Positions 54,289 through 63,673 of a stretch of DNA of 64,000 bases are shown piece after piece (the stretch's first letter is position 1; each line of letters begins with the position of its first letter). A model generated the notes under the pieces. The model made no database searches, was not told where the DNA came from, and worked only from the letters and a program-made list of their open reading frames with translations. Made by a program: the position numbers and the translations under genes. The DNA is from Photobacterium obscurum (GTDB lineage Bacteria > Pseudomonadota > Gammaproteobacteria > Enterobacterales > Vibrionaceae): positions 124,001 to 188,000 of the forward strand of contig NZ_JAKRRW010000006.1 of assembly GCF_026191635.1 (NCBI RefSeq), in the 5' to 3' direction.

Positions 54289-56811
54289 TCAGTCAAAAGA
54301 CATTTCGGTGCGGTTCATGATGTCCCGGCGCAGTTCATCGCTTAACTCAGACCACTGGGCGCTGTAACCAGCAACACGTACGGTCAAACCACGATATTTT
54401 TCTGGATGGTGGTAAGCATCTTCCAGCAGCTCTCGGCTCAGCACATTAAGCTGAAGGTGCATGCCTTGCTCAAAGTAGGTTTTGATAAGTGCAATCAGGT
54501 TAGAGACGCCACTGTCGCCAGATAGGCTTGATGGCGTAAACCTCAGATTCAGCAAGGTACCGTTGGACATTCTGACCTGATCGAGTTTTCCTGCCGAACG
54601 GATGACGGCGGTGGGACCTTTTCGGTCATGGGAGTTGATCTCGGTATGCACCGGCCCAATGCAGTCAGATAGCGGTTCGTGCGCTTTACGTCCGTCAGGC
54701 GTGGCGGCTTGGACCTGACCGAATGGTACGTTGGCTGAGACTGTATAAACACCGGGTTGGTAGACCCCGCCCCTTGGGTTAGGCCGGTTTTCTACGGCGG
54801 AACAGTAGACATTGGTAGCGTAGCGGGCAAGTTCATCGGCAAAGTCATTATCATTGCCGTATTGGTGAACCTTGTCGCTGTTAACCAGATGATAGAGCAT
54901 CTCATAGCCATTCCAGTTGGCTTTGAGTGCGGCCAGTAACTGCGCGCCGCTGACTTTTTTCTCTTCGAATACCAGTTGCTTTATAACTGCCAGGCTGTCT
55001 GCAACCGTACCGACGCCGGTGGCCTGAGGCCCGGTGAAGTTATAGGGTGCCGCACCCTCGTTGATATCCATGCCTTTTTCGATACACCCTTCGACCAGTG
55101 ATGATAGGTAGGGGAGTGGCTTCATGTCGCGGTGAGTGACATCCATAATATCGGTCCCCTGGGCATGTAGTTCCACCCAATATTCCATCTGAGCTTCATA
55201 GGCTTGTTGCAGCTCGGCAAACGACTTGAAATCCGCCAGGTTGCCTGTAGCGGGACCGAGTCGACCCAGGTGTTCCATGCCAAGCGGATAGCCATCATTG
55301 ATTGCTAACTCAAAGACGCGTGCGATGCTGAAATAAGCTGAGTCATGCCAGCCATACTCTTTTCCGGGGACGCTGGGCTCGACACATCCGACAATTACGT
55401 AGTTCAGCGCATCGACAGGGTCTATCCCTCTGTTGATCATCGCCTTGGTGATCATGGTGTCGCTGAACATCTTGGGTTCACCGCTGCCCATACGCATCGC
55501 TTTGACCGCCTTCTGAAGGAACCAGTCTGGGCTCTGATCATGTACCCTGACTGCAATCCAGGGATTGACGAGACGAGTGTGGGCGACCATATCCAAAAAC
55601 ATTCCGGAAAGCTCGTTGGTGGCATCTTCCCCTTCACTGGTTTGTCCGCCCAGCGTAATGGTCGCCGTTCCCAGTCCCCGACCGCTATTTCCCTGGGTGG
55701 TTAGCCAGTCGCGCAATTTCATGAAGCTGCCATTTAGCGGGGCGTGACACTCGATAATTTCCTGAATGAACTCTCGGGAAGCGGTGCCGTTGGCGAGATC
55801 ATTGTTGAAATAGGGCAACAGCAACTGATCCAGCCTTCCCAGTGATACCGAGTGGCCATTGGACTCAATCATAATGATGCTCCAGATAAAGTGGACAAGC
55901 TGGAAGGCCTGCCAGAAGGTACGTGGTGGATATTCTGCAATCCAGTCACAGTTTTCTGCCATTTGTAAGAGTTCATCGCGGCGTTGGCCAGATGCAGCCT
56001 CGGCTTTTTCTCGGGCGAGCGCCGCATAGCGCTTGATGTAATGGATAGAGGCGTCCAGAGTGATCAGCTGCGCGCGGTAAAAGTTCCTGCGCTCAGTAAT
56101 GGCGGGATCCGCGTCGTTGCAACCGAGTAGGCTATCGAGTTGCTCTTGTACCTGTTGTTTTAGTCCTAGGTAACCTAAATCCAGTACACGCTGGTAATCA
56201 GGGACAAGGTGACCGATCCCGCCGACGTGATAGAGGCTGGTGGAGTAGAGCATGATGCCCATGAAGTCCCCTTTCATCTCGTCATCACTCATTTGCGACA
56301 GCATTTTGTCCGAAAGGGTATTTCCCTGCCAGTAATCCGCTAGCTCTAGCAGCGCTGCTTTGGTGTTGTCATCGTAGTCATAGCGGTTGTTCGGACGCTC
56401 GCGAATCGGTTGTTTTTCTAGTTCGTGAACTAGCCAGCTGTATGAGAATTCAGGGTAGATAGGGCATGACTTGGGGGGCGCTGCACAATCACCAACTAAT
56501 AGCTGATTATCAACAAGGTGCAGGTCAACATTGTGGAGAATATTTGACAGGGCATGAGCCACCTTGATTGGCTGAGGCGCATCGGCATATTGCTGATAGG
56601 CTTTAGTGGCAAGTACCGCCCTCTGGGCATCAATTGTCCAGGGACTGTCGTCCAAGAACCAGTTTCGTAATTGGTTCACTCGAGAAAAGGGAGAGGGGGC
56701 GTCGACAACGCCTGAAACGCCGACTCCCCAGCTGTCTTCATCGTAGCCAATCTTTCCCAGAGAGGTAATTCTTTCGCGCGGCTTTTGTAGGTTTTGAGTT
56801 CCGTTTTGCAT
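54289..56811 (-). CDS. Glycyl radical enzyme, dehydratase type (PflD-like)
   Basis: An 840-aa glycyl radical enzyme. The glycyl loop is RVAGYSAQW with radical Gly815, and the thiyl cysteine is Cys476 in VIVGCVEPS, the GCVEP form of glycerol/diol dehydratases and PflD-like proteins rather than the CC of pyruvate formate-lyase. GKEYGWHD following it resembles dehydratases. The N-terminus is ~30 residues longer than usual. With the activase and alcohol dehydrogenase downstream it forms a B12-independent glycerol or diol dehydration module. The substrate is uncertain; E. coli PflD lies in a similar context (frw-pflDC) without known substrate. Confidence 0.92.
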   Translation of the reverse strand: MQNGTQNLQKPRERITSLGKIGYDEDSWGVGVSGVVDAPSPFSRVNQLRNWFLDDSPWTIDAQRAVLATKAYQQYADAPQPIKVAHALSNILHNVDLHLVDNQLLVGDCAAPPKSCPIYPEFSYSWLVHELEKQPIRERPNNRYDYDDNTKAALLELADYWQGNTLSDKMLSQMSDDEMKGDFMGIMLYSTSLYHVGGIGHLVPDYQRVLDLGYLGLKQQVQEQLDSLLGCNDADPAITERRNFYRAQLITLDASIHYIKRYAALAREKAEAASGQRRDELLQMAENCDWIAEYPPRTFWQAFQLVHFIWSIIMIESNGHSVSLGRLDQLLLPYFNNDLANGTASREFIQEIIECHAPLNGSFMKLRDWLTTQGNSGRGLGTATITLGGQTSEGEDATNELSGMFLDMVAHTRLVNPWIAVRVHDQSPDWFLQKAVKAMRMGSGEPKMFSDTMITKAMINRGIDPVDALNYVIVGCVEPSVPGKEYGWHDSAYFSIARVFELAINDGYPLGMEHLGRLGPATGNLADFKSFAELQQAYEAQMEYWVELHAQGTDIMDVTHRDMKPLPYLSSLVEGCIEKGMDINEGAAPYNFTGPQATGVGTVADSLAVIKQLVFEEKKVSGAQLLAALKANWNGYEMLYHLVNSDKVHQYGNDNDFADELARYATNVYCSAVENRPNPRGGVYQPGVYTVSANVPFGQVQAATPDGRKAHEPLSDCIGPVHTEINSHDRKGPTAVIRSAGKLDQVRMSNGTLLNLRFTPSSLSGDSGVSNLIALIKTYFEQGMHLQLNVLSRELLEDAYHHPEKYRGLTVRVAGYSAQWSELSDELRRDIMNRTEMSFD

Positions 56812-56901
56812 GATGCATTCCTTGTGATCAATGTTTGAATTTATAAGGTCGGGCTCTGATCAGGAAAGATTATAGGGAGGAGGTATACAGCACTGCTTGA
56901 C

Positions 56902-56957
56902 ATTTTACGCAATCAGTTTGATATTTTACGAAGTCATTATCAAAGTTTGCGAAGCCC
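56902..56957. promoter_or_regulatory. Three 21-bp-phased direct repeats (AraC-type operator)
   Basis: ATTTTACGCAATCA (56902), ATTTTACGAAGTCA (56923) and AGTTTGCGAAGCCC (56944) start exactly 21 bases apart, two DNA turns. The second differs from the first at 2 of 14 positions and the third from the second at 4. AraC-type proteins bind such phased direct repeats. They lie between the glycyl radical enzyme gene and the divergent AraC gene and should control both. Confidence 0.75.
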
Positions 56958-56985
56958 GCGGGGTTGGTAACCAAGGAGTGGTGTA

Positions 56986-57999
56986 ATGGTCAACTCGGTA
57001 TCGTATAAAGTGCGCAGCAGCGCGTTAGCCGGTTTCTCGGATCTTTGCCGAAAACAAGCTGTTAATCCGCTCAAGATACTGGCCCAGGAAGATATGTCTG
57101 CCACGGTACTTCGAGCGCCGGATCTGCTTATTCCCTATGCCAGTTTTGCTCGTGTTTTGGCTCAGGCTGCAATCCAGTCAAACGATTCTCTTTTTGGCTT
57201 TCGATTGTCGCAATTTCAGGGACCCAAAACGTTTGGGCCGCTGGGGTTACTTGCGGCTCAATGCAATACCTGCGCTGAAAGCATGAACATGGTGCAGAAG
57301 TATTTGCATTTTCATGTGCAGGGTTTGCAAATGAGGCTGAAAAGCAATAGCCGCACATCGCAGCTGAGTTTGAATTGGGCACCGTCAATTGCGCATCAAG
57401 ATGGGATTATTCAAGTCTCAGAGCTTAGTCTGGGCTTGGCCGTACAAGTTTTGCGGGAACTTGGCCTTGATAACAGAAGCCTGAAACGGGTGTCGTTAAA
57501 ACATGCGCCAGAAGCTGCCGTGTCAGACTATAAAGCATTGCTGGATTACCCTGTGGTGTTTGAGCAGTCAGAGTATAGTGTGGAGTTTTCGTCACGATTT
57601 CTTGCACAGAAGCCTAAGGTGGCTTCTCAGGAAGTGAAGGATTATCTGGAAGCCTTTCTTGCAAGAGCGGGAGATGGTAGCCCTTTGCCGCTGAAGCAGC
57701 AGGTAATACAGCTTATTCGGGAGCTGATACCGACCGGTGAAGCGACGGTAGCAAATGTTGCCAGCCTACTGGGGAGATCGGTTCGTATGTTGCAGTATGA
57801 GCTTCAGCAAGCAGGTTTGGAGTTCCGCCAGCTACTGAATAAGGGGCGACTGGAGTTAGCCTGCGAGGCACTTGCCCAGCGGCACATTGTAATTACTGAT
57901 CTGGCACTGATGCTCGGTTATTCTGAGGTGAGTGCGTTTTCCAGAGCCTTCAAACGCTGGACGGGATTTTCCCCTCAGCAGTGGCGGGAGCAGCAATAG
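56986..57999 (+). CDS. AraC-family regulator with arabinose-binding-like N-domain
   Basis: A 337-aa regulator. The N-terminal ~190 residues look like the PF12625-type ligand domain seen in OruR-like regulators, and the last ~100 hold the AraC helix-turn-helix pair (ATVANVASLLGRSVRMLQ and ITDLALMLGYSEVSAFSRAF). ATG 56986 follows AAGGAG by seven bases. It is divergent from the glycyl radical enzyme unit, with three phased repeats between them, and is its most likely regulator. Confidence 0.93.
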   Translation: MVNSVSYKVRSSALAGFSDLCRKQAVNPLKILAQEDMSATVLRAPDLLIPYASFARVLAQAAIQSNDSLFGFRLSQFQGPKTFGPLGLLAAQCNTCAESMNMVQKYLHFHVQGLQMRLKSNSRTSQLSLNWAPSIAHQDGIIQVSELSLGLAVQVLRELGLDNRSLKRVSLKHAPEAAVSDYKALLDYPVVFEQSEYSVEFSSRFLAQKPKVASQEVKDYLEAFLARAGDGSPLPLKQQVIQLIRELIPTGEATVANVASLLGRSVRMLQYELQQAGLEFRQLLNKGRLELACEALAQRHIVITDLALMLGYSEVSAFSRAFKRWTGFSPQQWREQQ

Positions 58000-58050
58000 G
58001 GTAAATTTGAGGTATAAATACTTAAGCAATTTCCCATGATATAAGACAGT

Positions 58051-58097
58051 AAAGCCGCTTCCAGATTTACTGATTAGTAAAACGGGAAAGCGGCTTT
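58051..58097. terminator. Bidirectional terminator
   Basis: AAAGCCGCTT (58051-58060) pairs with AAGCGGCTTT (58088-58097), and inside it TTTACT pairs with AGTAAA. It separates the convergent AraC and PTS genes. Confidence 0.82.
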
Positions 58098-58143
58098 GTG
58101 CTTGGAAGTTGGGTTGTTGTTGTCGGTTACTCGAGATTAACGA

Positions 58144-60633
58144 TTAGATCGCTAGCTCTTTCTCCAGCATGGCAATGATTTCCGCATCGTCTTTGCTGGC
58201 TCTGAGCTGATCGCGGAAGCTTTGATGGATCAGTTTGCGTGCCAGGGTTGAGAAGATCCGCATATGCTGATCGCCCTGAGCCTTGTTCAAGGTCAGCATG
58301 ATGATAAAGTCGACGTCGCCCGAGTCTGACTGCCAGTCTATCGGCTGGTTTAGATGGGCAATACTGATGCTCGAATGACGAATGTTATCGGACTTGGTAT
58401 GCGGAATGGCAAAGCCATGGCCAAGACCGGTTGAGAATACTTCCTCGCGTGCCCAGACATCCTCTTCCAGTTTGTAGGCATTGTCCGTGCGGCCAACCAA
58501 ACCGAGATTGCCAACCATTGCCTGAATCACTTCTTCCTTGCTGGCAAAGTCAGCCGGTTTCATGACACATTCTGTGGCCAGCAGAGGTTTGTTTTCCTGA
58601 ATGGCTGCAGCGTTTTCGAGTAGTGCCTGGACGTCGGCAATGGTCGGACACTGGCAGGCCTGCTCAAACAGCACCTTGCAGTCTTCGCTGTTGAGCTTGC
58701 ACAGCGTTGCTTTGGTGGCAGCAATTTTGGGTGCGCTCATACTGATCTCGTCTAAACCGGCACCAATGAGTAGCGGCAATACCTTGGCATCGGCACCGAG
58801 TTCACCACATAAGCCGACCCAGCGGCCATGCTGGTGGGCGGTCTGGACAACCTGGTTCAGCATACGAAGGAATGCCGGCGCGAGACTGTTGTAGAGCTTG
58901 GCAACACTGGCATTGTCGCGATCAACGGCGAGCAGGTATTGGGTCATATCGTTAGAGCCGATGCTGAAGAAATCAACTTCCTGGCAGAACTGATCGACGA
59001 TAAAGGCCACGGAAGGAATTTCAACCATGATCCCTAGCGGGACATCGGCGTTGAATGCCTGGCCTTCCTGAGTCAGCTGTTTTTTAACGATCTCAAGCTG
59101 CTCTTTCACCCAGCGGATCTCTTCAATGCTCTGGATCATCGGGATCATGATCTTGGCATTACCATGTACGGCAGCTCGCAAAATAGCACGCAGCTGGGCG
59201 TGGAACAGAGCGAGAAACTCTGGATAGATACGTACCGCGCGATAGCCAAGGAACGGGTTGTTCTCCTGTGGCAGGTTCAGATAATCAATCGGCTTGTCAC
59301 CACCAATGTCCATGGTTCGGATGATCACTGACTTGTCGGTTGCCGCTTCCAGAACTTCACGGTAATAGCCAAGCTGTTCGTCTTCACCCGGTGCTTCGCT
59401 GCGATCCATAAACAGCATTTCGGTGCGGAATAAGCCAATACCTTCAGCCCCTTTTTCAAAGGCGGCTGGCGCCTCGATCGAACAGGCAATATTGGCGGCG
59501 ATTTCTATGGTTTTACCGTCTGAGGTTTGCGCCTGCTGGCTGGCAAAAGCGTGCTGTTTCTCGCTCAGTTGCTTGCCTAAGGCGATAGCGCGGTCGAAAT
59601 AACGGCAGACGCCTTCGTTGGGCTGGGTTGAGACAACGCCAAGGTTGACATCGAGATAGATCTGGCTATTGATGGCATCGGTACATTGCTTGGCTTCGAT
59701 ACCAGACAATGTCGGGATATTGAAGGCGCGAGCAAGGATCACCGTGTGCGAGGTACTACCGGCATGGGTGAGTATTAGGCCTTGGAGCAATTCTTTATCA
59801 AGGCCGAGAAACTGGCTTGGGGTTAAATCGTTAGCAATAACGATGCTTGGTTCGGTTAAGGTGAAGTCGGTATTAATATCAATACTTGGGTATGCTGCTG
59901 TCAGTAGTTGAATGGCGACATCACGGATATCCAATATGCGCTCGCGCAGATAGGCGCTGGACGACTGGCTAAGCTGGGTGGTGATTTGCTCTACCACGGC
60001 GAGAATGGCATTGGCAGTTGAATTGGACGCCAAGTTTTCCTTGATACCGTCGATAAAAGTGCGGTCATTAATTATAGAAATATGAGCCGTGATGATTTCT
60101 TTTTCATGTCCGCTAGCCTTACTGGCTGCCTGCTCAAGGGATGTACAGACCTGGAAGTGCGCTTGTTCAAAGCGGGTCACTTCGTCATTCTGAATATCGG
60201 TGACAAAGGTATTGAGATCGATATCGCGATAGCCAACCAATACCCCTTTGCCTATTCCCGGAGCCAGTCGCTTACCTTGCAGCAAGATTGGCTGATGACG
60301 CAGCAGAGACTGCGGTAAGGTGACAGATTCATCGTCAGCCTGTGTATCCAGGGCTTCGTCACAATGGGGAAACTCATTATTGATATAGTCGGTCAGCATC
60401 GCCATGGCCTGCTGGCTATCCTCGCCGTCAAAAGACAGGGTAAAGTCATCGTCCAGCAGGGTGTCAGTCCCGACAAGCGCCAGGACACTTTTTGCGTCGG
60501 CGGTGTTGCCGTTACGCAGATTGGTCAAGCTGATCTGGCACTGGAACTGGCCACATACTTTTTCTAGATGGCTGGCTGGTCGGGCATGGATGCCGTTAGG
60601 GAGAACACAGCGGAATTGAATCTGGTTTTTCAT
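58144..60633 (-). CDS. PTS multiphosphoryl transfer protein, HPr-EI-EIIA (FrwA/FryA-like)
   Basis: An 829-aa fusion, the same size as E. coli FrwA/PtsA and FryA. Residues ~1-90 are HPr with His16 in GIHARPA; ~115-660 are enzyme I with His296 in GSTSHTVILAR and the PEP-binding barrel with GLCGELGAD; ~680-825 are fructose-type EIIA with His745 in AIPHTKS. It can therefore carry phosphate from PEP to a IIB without the general PTS proteins. The ATG at 60633 follows AAGG. A lone IIB gene precedes it by 13 bases on the same strand. No IIC gene is adjacent. Confidence 0.95.
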   Translation of the reverse strand: MKNQIQFRCVLPNGIHARPASHLEKVCGQFQCQISLTNLRNGNTADAKSVLALVGTDTLLDDDFTLSFDGEDSQQAMAMLTDYINNEFPHCDEALDTQADDESVTLPQSLLRHQPILLQGKRLAPGIGKGVLVGYRDIDLNTFVTDIQNDEVTRFEQAHFQVCTSLEQAASKASGHEKEIITAHISIINDRTFIDGIKENLASNSTANAILAVVEQITTQLSQSSSAYLRERILDIRDVAIQLLTAAYPSIDINTDFTLTEPSIVIANDLTPSQFLGLDKELLQGLILTHAGSTSHTVILARAFNIPTLSGIEAKQCTDAINSQIYLDVNLGVVSTQPNEGVCRYFDRAIALGKQLSEKQHAFASQQAQTSDGKTIEIAANIACSIEAPAAFEKGAEGIGLFRTEMLFMDRSEAPGEDEQLGYYREVLEAATDKSVIIRTMDIGGDKPIDYLNLPQENNPFLGYRAVRIYPEFLALFHAQLRAILRAAVHGNAKIMIPMIQSIEEIRWVKEQLEIVKKQLTQEGQAFNADVPLGIMVEIPSVAFIVDQFCQEVDFFSIGSNDMTQYLLAVDRDNASVAKLYNSLAPAFLRMLNQVVQTAHQHGRWVGLCGELGADAKVLPLLIGAGLDEISMSAPKIAATKATLCKLNSEDCKVLFEQACQCPTIADVQALLENAAAIQENKPLLATECVMKPADFASKEEVIQAMVGNLGLVGRTDNAYKLEEDVWAREEVFSTGLGHGFAIPHTKSDNIRHSSISIAHLNQPIDWQSDSGDVDFIIMLTLNKAQGDQHMRIFSTLARKLIHQSFRDQLRASKDDAEIIAMLEKELAI

Positions 60634-60646
60634 GGTTACTGCCTTA

Positions 60647-60961
60647 TTACTGATGCGCTAACAGCTGCTTACATTGAGAAAAAATACGCTTGGGTTGTTG
60701 AAGGGCATCTTGGATATTCACCTTCAGGCATTTTTTGTTGTTGAAGCGATCGCTATGCTCGATATTGATATCGGTTGCCATTACCACCACATCGGCACGC
60801 TGGACGTCTTGTTCGGTCAGGCGATTTTCGATACCCATTGCACCTTGGGTTTCAACTTTGATCGTAATGCCAAGTTTCTTGGCGGTATCGGTGAGTTTGT
60901 CTGCTGCCATATAGGTATGGGCAATTCCGGTAGGGCAGGCGGTAATTGCGACGACTCTCAT
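60647..60961 (-). CDS. PTS fructose-family EIIB protein
   Basis: A 104-aa stand-alone IIB with phospho-accepting Cys9 in TACPTGIAHT. GGAGAG is four bases before ATG 60961. It is strikingly similar to the other lone IIB in the window at 27266. With the downstream HPr-EI-EIIA fusion it makes a complete phosphorelay lacking only IIC, as in the split frw/fry systems. Confidence 0.94.
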   Translation of the reverse strand: MRVVAITACPTGIAHTYMAADKLTDTAKKLGITIKVETQGAMGIENRLTEQDVQRADVVVMATDINIEHSDRFNNKKCLKVNIQDALQQPKRIFSQCKQLLAHQ

Positions 60962-61233
60962 CAGTCTCTCCTTAACGGGGAAGTTTTATTTTCAATGATG
61001 ACAATATAAGAAGTTGCCGTACTGTCCGGTAGAAGAGAAAGCAACCTTTTACTGGACATTTGTAACCGTCGGAAACAAGCGTGATGATGATCGCATTTAC
61101 AATCTCAGTGTAGAAGACCAGCATTTTTGATACATCAATGCTGATTTTTGAATAAGCCGGTGAGTTCAGATATTGGCAGAGATAACCAGATAACCGATCT
61201 ACACTCTAACTTTACATTGTGAGGAGTCGAGCC

Positions 61234-62346
61234 TTGGATATCGGTGTGATCAAGGAGATAAAAAATCGCGAGAACCGTGTATCTTTGACGCCTTCTGGAG
61301 CCAAGGATCTGGTGGCGAACGGACATTCTGTGAAGGTCGAAACTGGAGCTGGCAAGGGTTCAGGTTTTACCGATGAGGCATATCGTGACGTTGGCTGTCA
61401 GGTTGTTTCAGCTGATGTTGCCTGGAAGTCTGAATTGGTACTCAAAATAAAAGAGCCCTTGCCAAGCGAATACCCTTATCTTAAGCAACAGATCCTTTTT
61501 ACCTATTTACACCTTGCCGGTGTCGATCCCGCCCTGACTGAAGCACTGCTAAAAGCAGGAACGACGGCGATTGGCTATGAAACGGTCGAGAATGAGCTGG
61601 GAAAGCTGCCTTTGCTCGCGCCAATGAGCGCCGTTGCGGGGAATATGGCAGTGACTGTCGGCAGTTATTATTTGGCTAAGTTTGCTGGCGGGAAAGGGAT
61701 GCAGCTAGGCAGTGTTATGGGGAAGTGTTATGGCAAGGTTGTGGTATTGGGGGATGGTGTCGTTGGCCGTCATGCTGCAAGGGTAGCAGCCGGCATCGGA
61801 ACCGAAGTGGTGATCTTTACCCGGCATGCTGACCGAGAATCGGAATTGAAACGCGAGATATCGGGCAACCTTCGTGTGGTATTGTCGTCACCGGAAGAGA
61901 TAGCACAAGAGCTATTGGATGCTGACTTGGTGGTGGGTGCAGTGCTGCACCCCGGTGGCCGTGCGCCGCATTTGGTCTCAAATGCCATGGTTGCAACGAT
62001 GCAATCTGGTAGCGTAGTTGTTGATGTCAGTATCGATCAGGGGGGATGTATCGAGACTTCACATCCAACCTCGCATTCCGATCCCGTTTATCAGAAGCAG
62101 GGCGTGACTCATTACTGTGTGACCAATATGCCCGGCGCCTATCCGAGAACTTCTACGATTGCCCTGACAAGCGCCACTTTGGGATATGTAACCCGTCTGG
62201 CATCGGGGGGATTATCAGTGTTAAGAGAAGATCCTGACTTTGCGAAGGGATTGAATACTTACCGTGGCTACCTGACTTACCGCCCAGTGGCGGAGAGTTT
62301 GCAGATGTTGTCAAGGTTCAGGGCATTTTCGGAATTAGCTGATTAG
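61234..62346 (+). CDS. ald: Alanine dehydrogenase
   Basis: A 370-aa NAD-dependent enzyme that interconverts alanine and pyruvate plus ammonia, the family's usual length. I chose TTG 61234, eight bases after GAGGAG, giving MDIGVIKEIKNRENRVSLTP. The conserved YLHLA, the Rossmann GDGVVGRHAARVAAG and TNMPGAYPRTST are visible. It is a single gene divergent from the PTS pair. Confidence 0.95.
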   Translation: MDIGVIKEIKNRENRVSLTPSGAKDLVANGHSVKVETGAGKGSGFTDEAYRDVGCQVVSADVAWKSELVLKIKEPLPSEYPYLKQQILFTYLHLAGVDPALTEALLKAGTTAIGYETVENELGKLPLLAPMSAVAGNMAVTVGSYYLAKFAGGKGMQLGSVMGKCYGKVVVLGDGVVGRHAARVAAGIGTEVVIFTRHADRESELKREISGNLRVVLSSPEEIAQELLDADLVVGAVLHPGGRAPHLVSNAMVATMQSGSVVVDVSIDQGGCIETSHPTSHSDPVYQKQGVTHYCVTNMPGAYPRTSTIALTSATLGYVTRLASGGLSVLREDPDFAKGLNTYRGYLTYRPVAESLQMLSRFRAFSELAD

Positions 62347-62355
62347 TGCTTCGAT

Positions 62356-62395
62356 ATGCCGGATAACGCAATATCAAAACTGCATTGTCCGGCAT
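62356..62395 (+). terminator. Hairpin after ald
   Basis: TGCCGGA (62357-62363) pairs with TCCGGCA (62388-62394), with further imperfect pairing inside. A T-rich stretch follows after about ten bases. Moderate terminator. Confidence 0.6.
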
Positions 62396-62434
62396 GAAGT
62401 GTTGCTTTTAGCTCAGGATAAATACAATTAAATT

Positions 62435-62472
62435 GAAACCTCATTTATCCTAATCGGGGAGCGTGAGGTTTC
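62435..62472 (-). terminator. Terminator after fadL
   Basis: On the minus strand GAAACCTCA and TGAGGTTTC (62435-62443 with 62464-62472) form a perfect 9-bp stem followed by AATTTAATT, 11 bases after the fadL stop. Confidence 0.65.
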
Positions 62473-62482
62473 GTCTTTCCCG

Positions 62483-63673
62483 TCAAAAGCTGTAGTTTAC
62501 TTGCAGGCCACCCAACCATGCGCTGTTGTTGGTTAAAGCGGCGATGTTGCTGGTACCGATAATCGTCATTGATTCGTCGATTTTCGTCTCTTCTCCGACC
62601 AAATATCCTAGTGCCAGATCAACGCTGAAATCTTTAGTGAAGTAATGTGTTGCCCCTACGGTAAACCAGTGCCGGTCTGAATCGGGGATCGAGAGCGAGT
62701 TAATCTCATCGACCGGGGACAGGTCATACATATATCCGGCTCTCAGCTCCGTATTTTCCGGTGCGTAATAGGTCATACCCACAGATAGATGTCCGGCATC
62801 CTTCCACTGGTATTCTTTGATCGGATCGTCAAAAGACGGTGATGAGAGTGAATCGAACTCTGACCAGGTAATGTACTGCAGGCTATAATGCACGGCAAAA
62901 CGGTTATGGAGTTTGTGATAGCCTGAGAACTCAATGATATCTGGCAAGGGAACGTCCAAATCCGTTGCCTGGCCTGTTAACTGGTTAACCGTTCCGGATG
63001 CTTCAAGTGATGGAGCATAACGATAGGACAGACCGAATCGGTTATCCTCATTAATGATATAGGCCATACCGACATTGAAGCCGACAGTTGTTCCGTCAGC
63101 ATCGATATCCAGCAAGTTAGGCCTGGATATTTCGCCTTTACCGTAAATGATGTCGATACCCAGCCCCAGTGACAGGGCATCAGTGGCCTCATAGGCAGCC
63201 GATAAGCCAAAGTTGACACTGGTCAGGCTGGTCGTTCCGCCAAATTCCGGGGCATCAAAGTTCTGCTCAAACTCGACATCCGTTCCGAAGTTGGAGTGAA
63301 TTGTTGTTCCGAGTGTCCAGCGGGAATTTTCAATCGGATGCACGTAATGAAAATTCGGGACTATGGTCAGGTTGTCGAGCTCTGTATCGCCTAGCGGTTG
63401 AGTTGTGGATGACGACGACGTATAGAGGGTGTCGGTTAACTCAACCTGACTGTCGATGCCGATGACGCCGACGGATATAGTTGGGCTGTCGAGTAGGCTC
63501 ATCGCAGCTGCATTTTTAGCTATCACTGCTGCGTTATCGGCGATAATGGCATCCCCAGAGAAAGCCCGGCCTAATCCTGCAACTGATTGGGAATTTAGCT
63601 GAAAGCCCGCGGACTGTGCCTGAAATGCGCTGAGGCAAGCCATCGCTAATAAAGAGACTGTAAACTTTTTCAT
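62483..63673 (-). CDS. fadL: FadL/OmpP1-family outer membrane fatty acid transporter
   Basis: A 396-aa outer-membrane beta-barrel with a signal peptide ending QAQSA-G (about residue 22) and the FadL opening GFQLNSQSVAGLGRAFSGDA. It ends in an aromatic residue (VNYSF). It carries long-chain fatty acids inward. Its start codon overlaps the stop of the upstream lipase gene (ATGA), so the two are translated together: the lipase would free fatty acids that FadL imports, as known for V. cholerae VolA-FadL. Confidence 0.95.
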   Translation of the reverse strand: MKKFTVSLLAMACLSAFQAQSAGFQLNSQSVAGLGRAFSGDAIIADNAAVIAKNAAAMSLLDSPTISVGVIGIDSQVELTDTLYTSSSSTTQPLGDTELDNLTIVPNFHYVHPIENSRWTLGTTIHSNFGTDVEFEQNFDAPEFGGTTSLTSVNFGLSAAYEATDALSLGLGIDIIYGKGEISRPNLLDIDADGTTVGFNVGMAYIINEDNRFGLSYRYAPSLEASGTVNQLTGQATDLDVPLPDIIEFSGYHKLHNRFAVHYSLQYITWSEFDSLSSPSFDDPIKEYQWKDAGHLSVGMTYYAPENTELRAGYMYDLSPVDEINSLSIPDSDRHWFTVGATHYFTKDFSVDLALGYLVGEETKIDESMTIIGTSNIAALTNNSAWLGGLQVNYSF

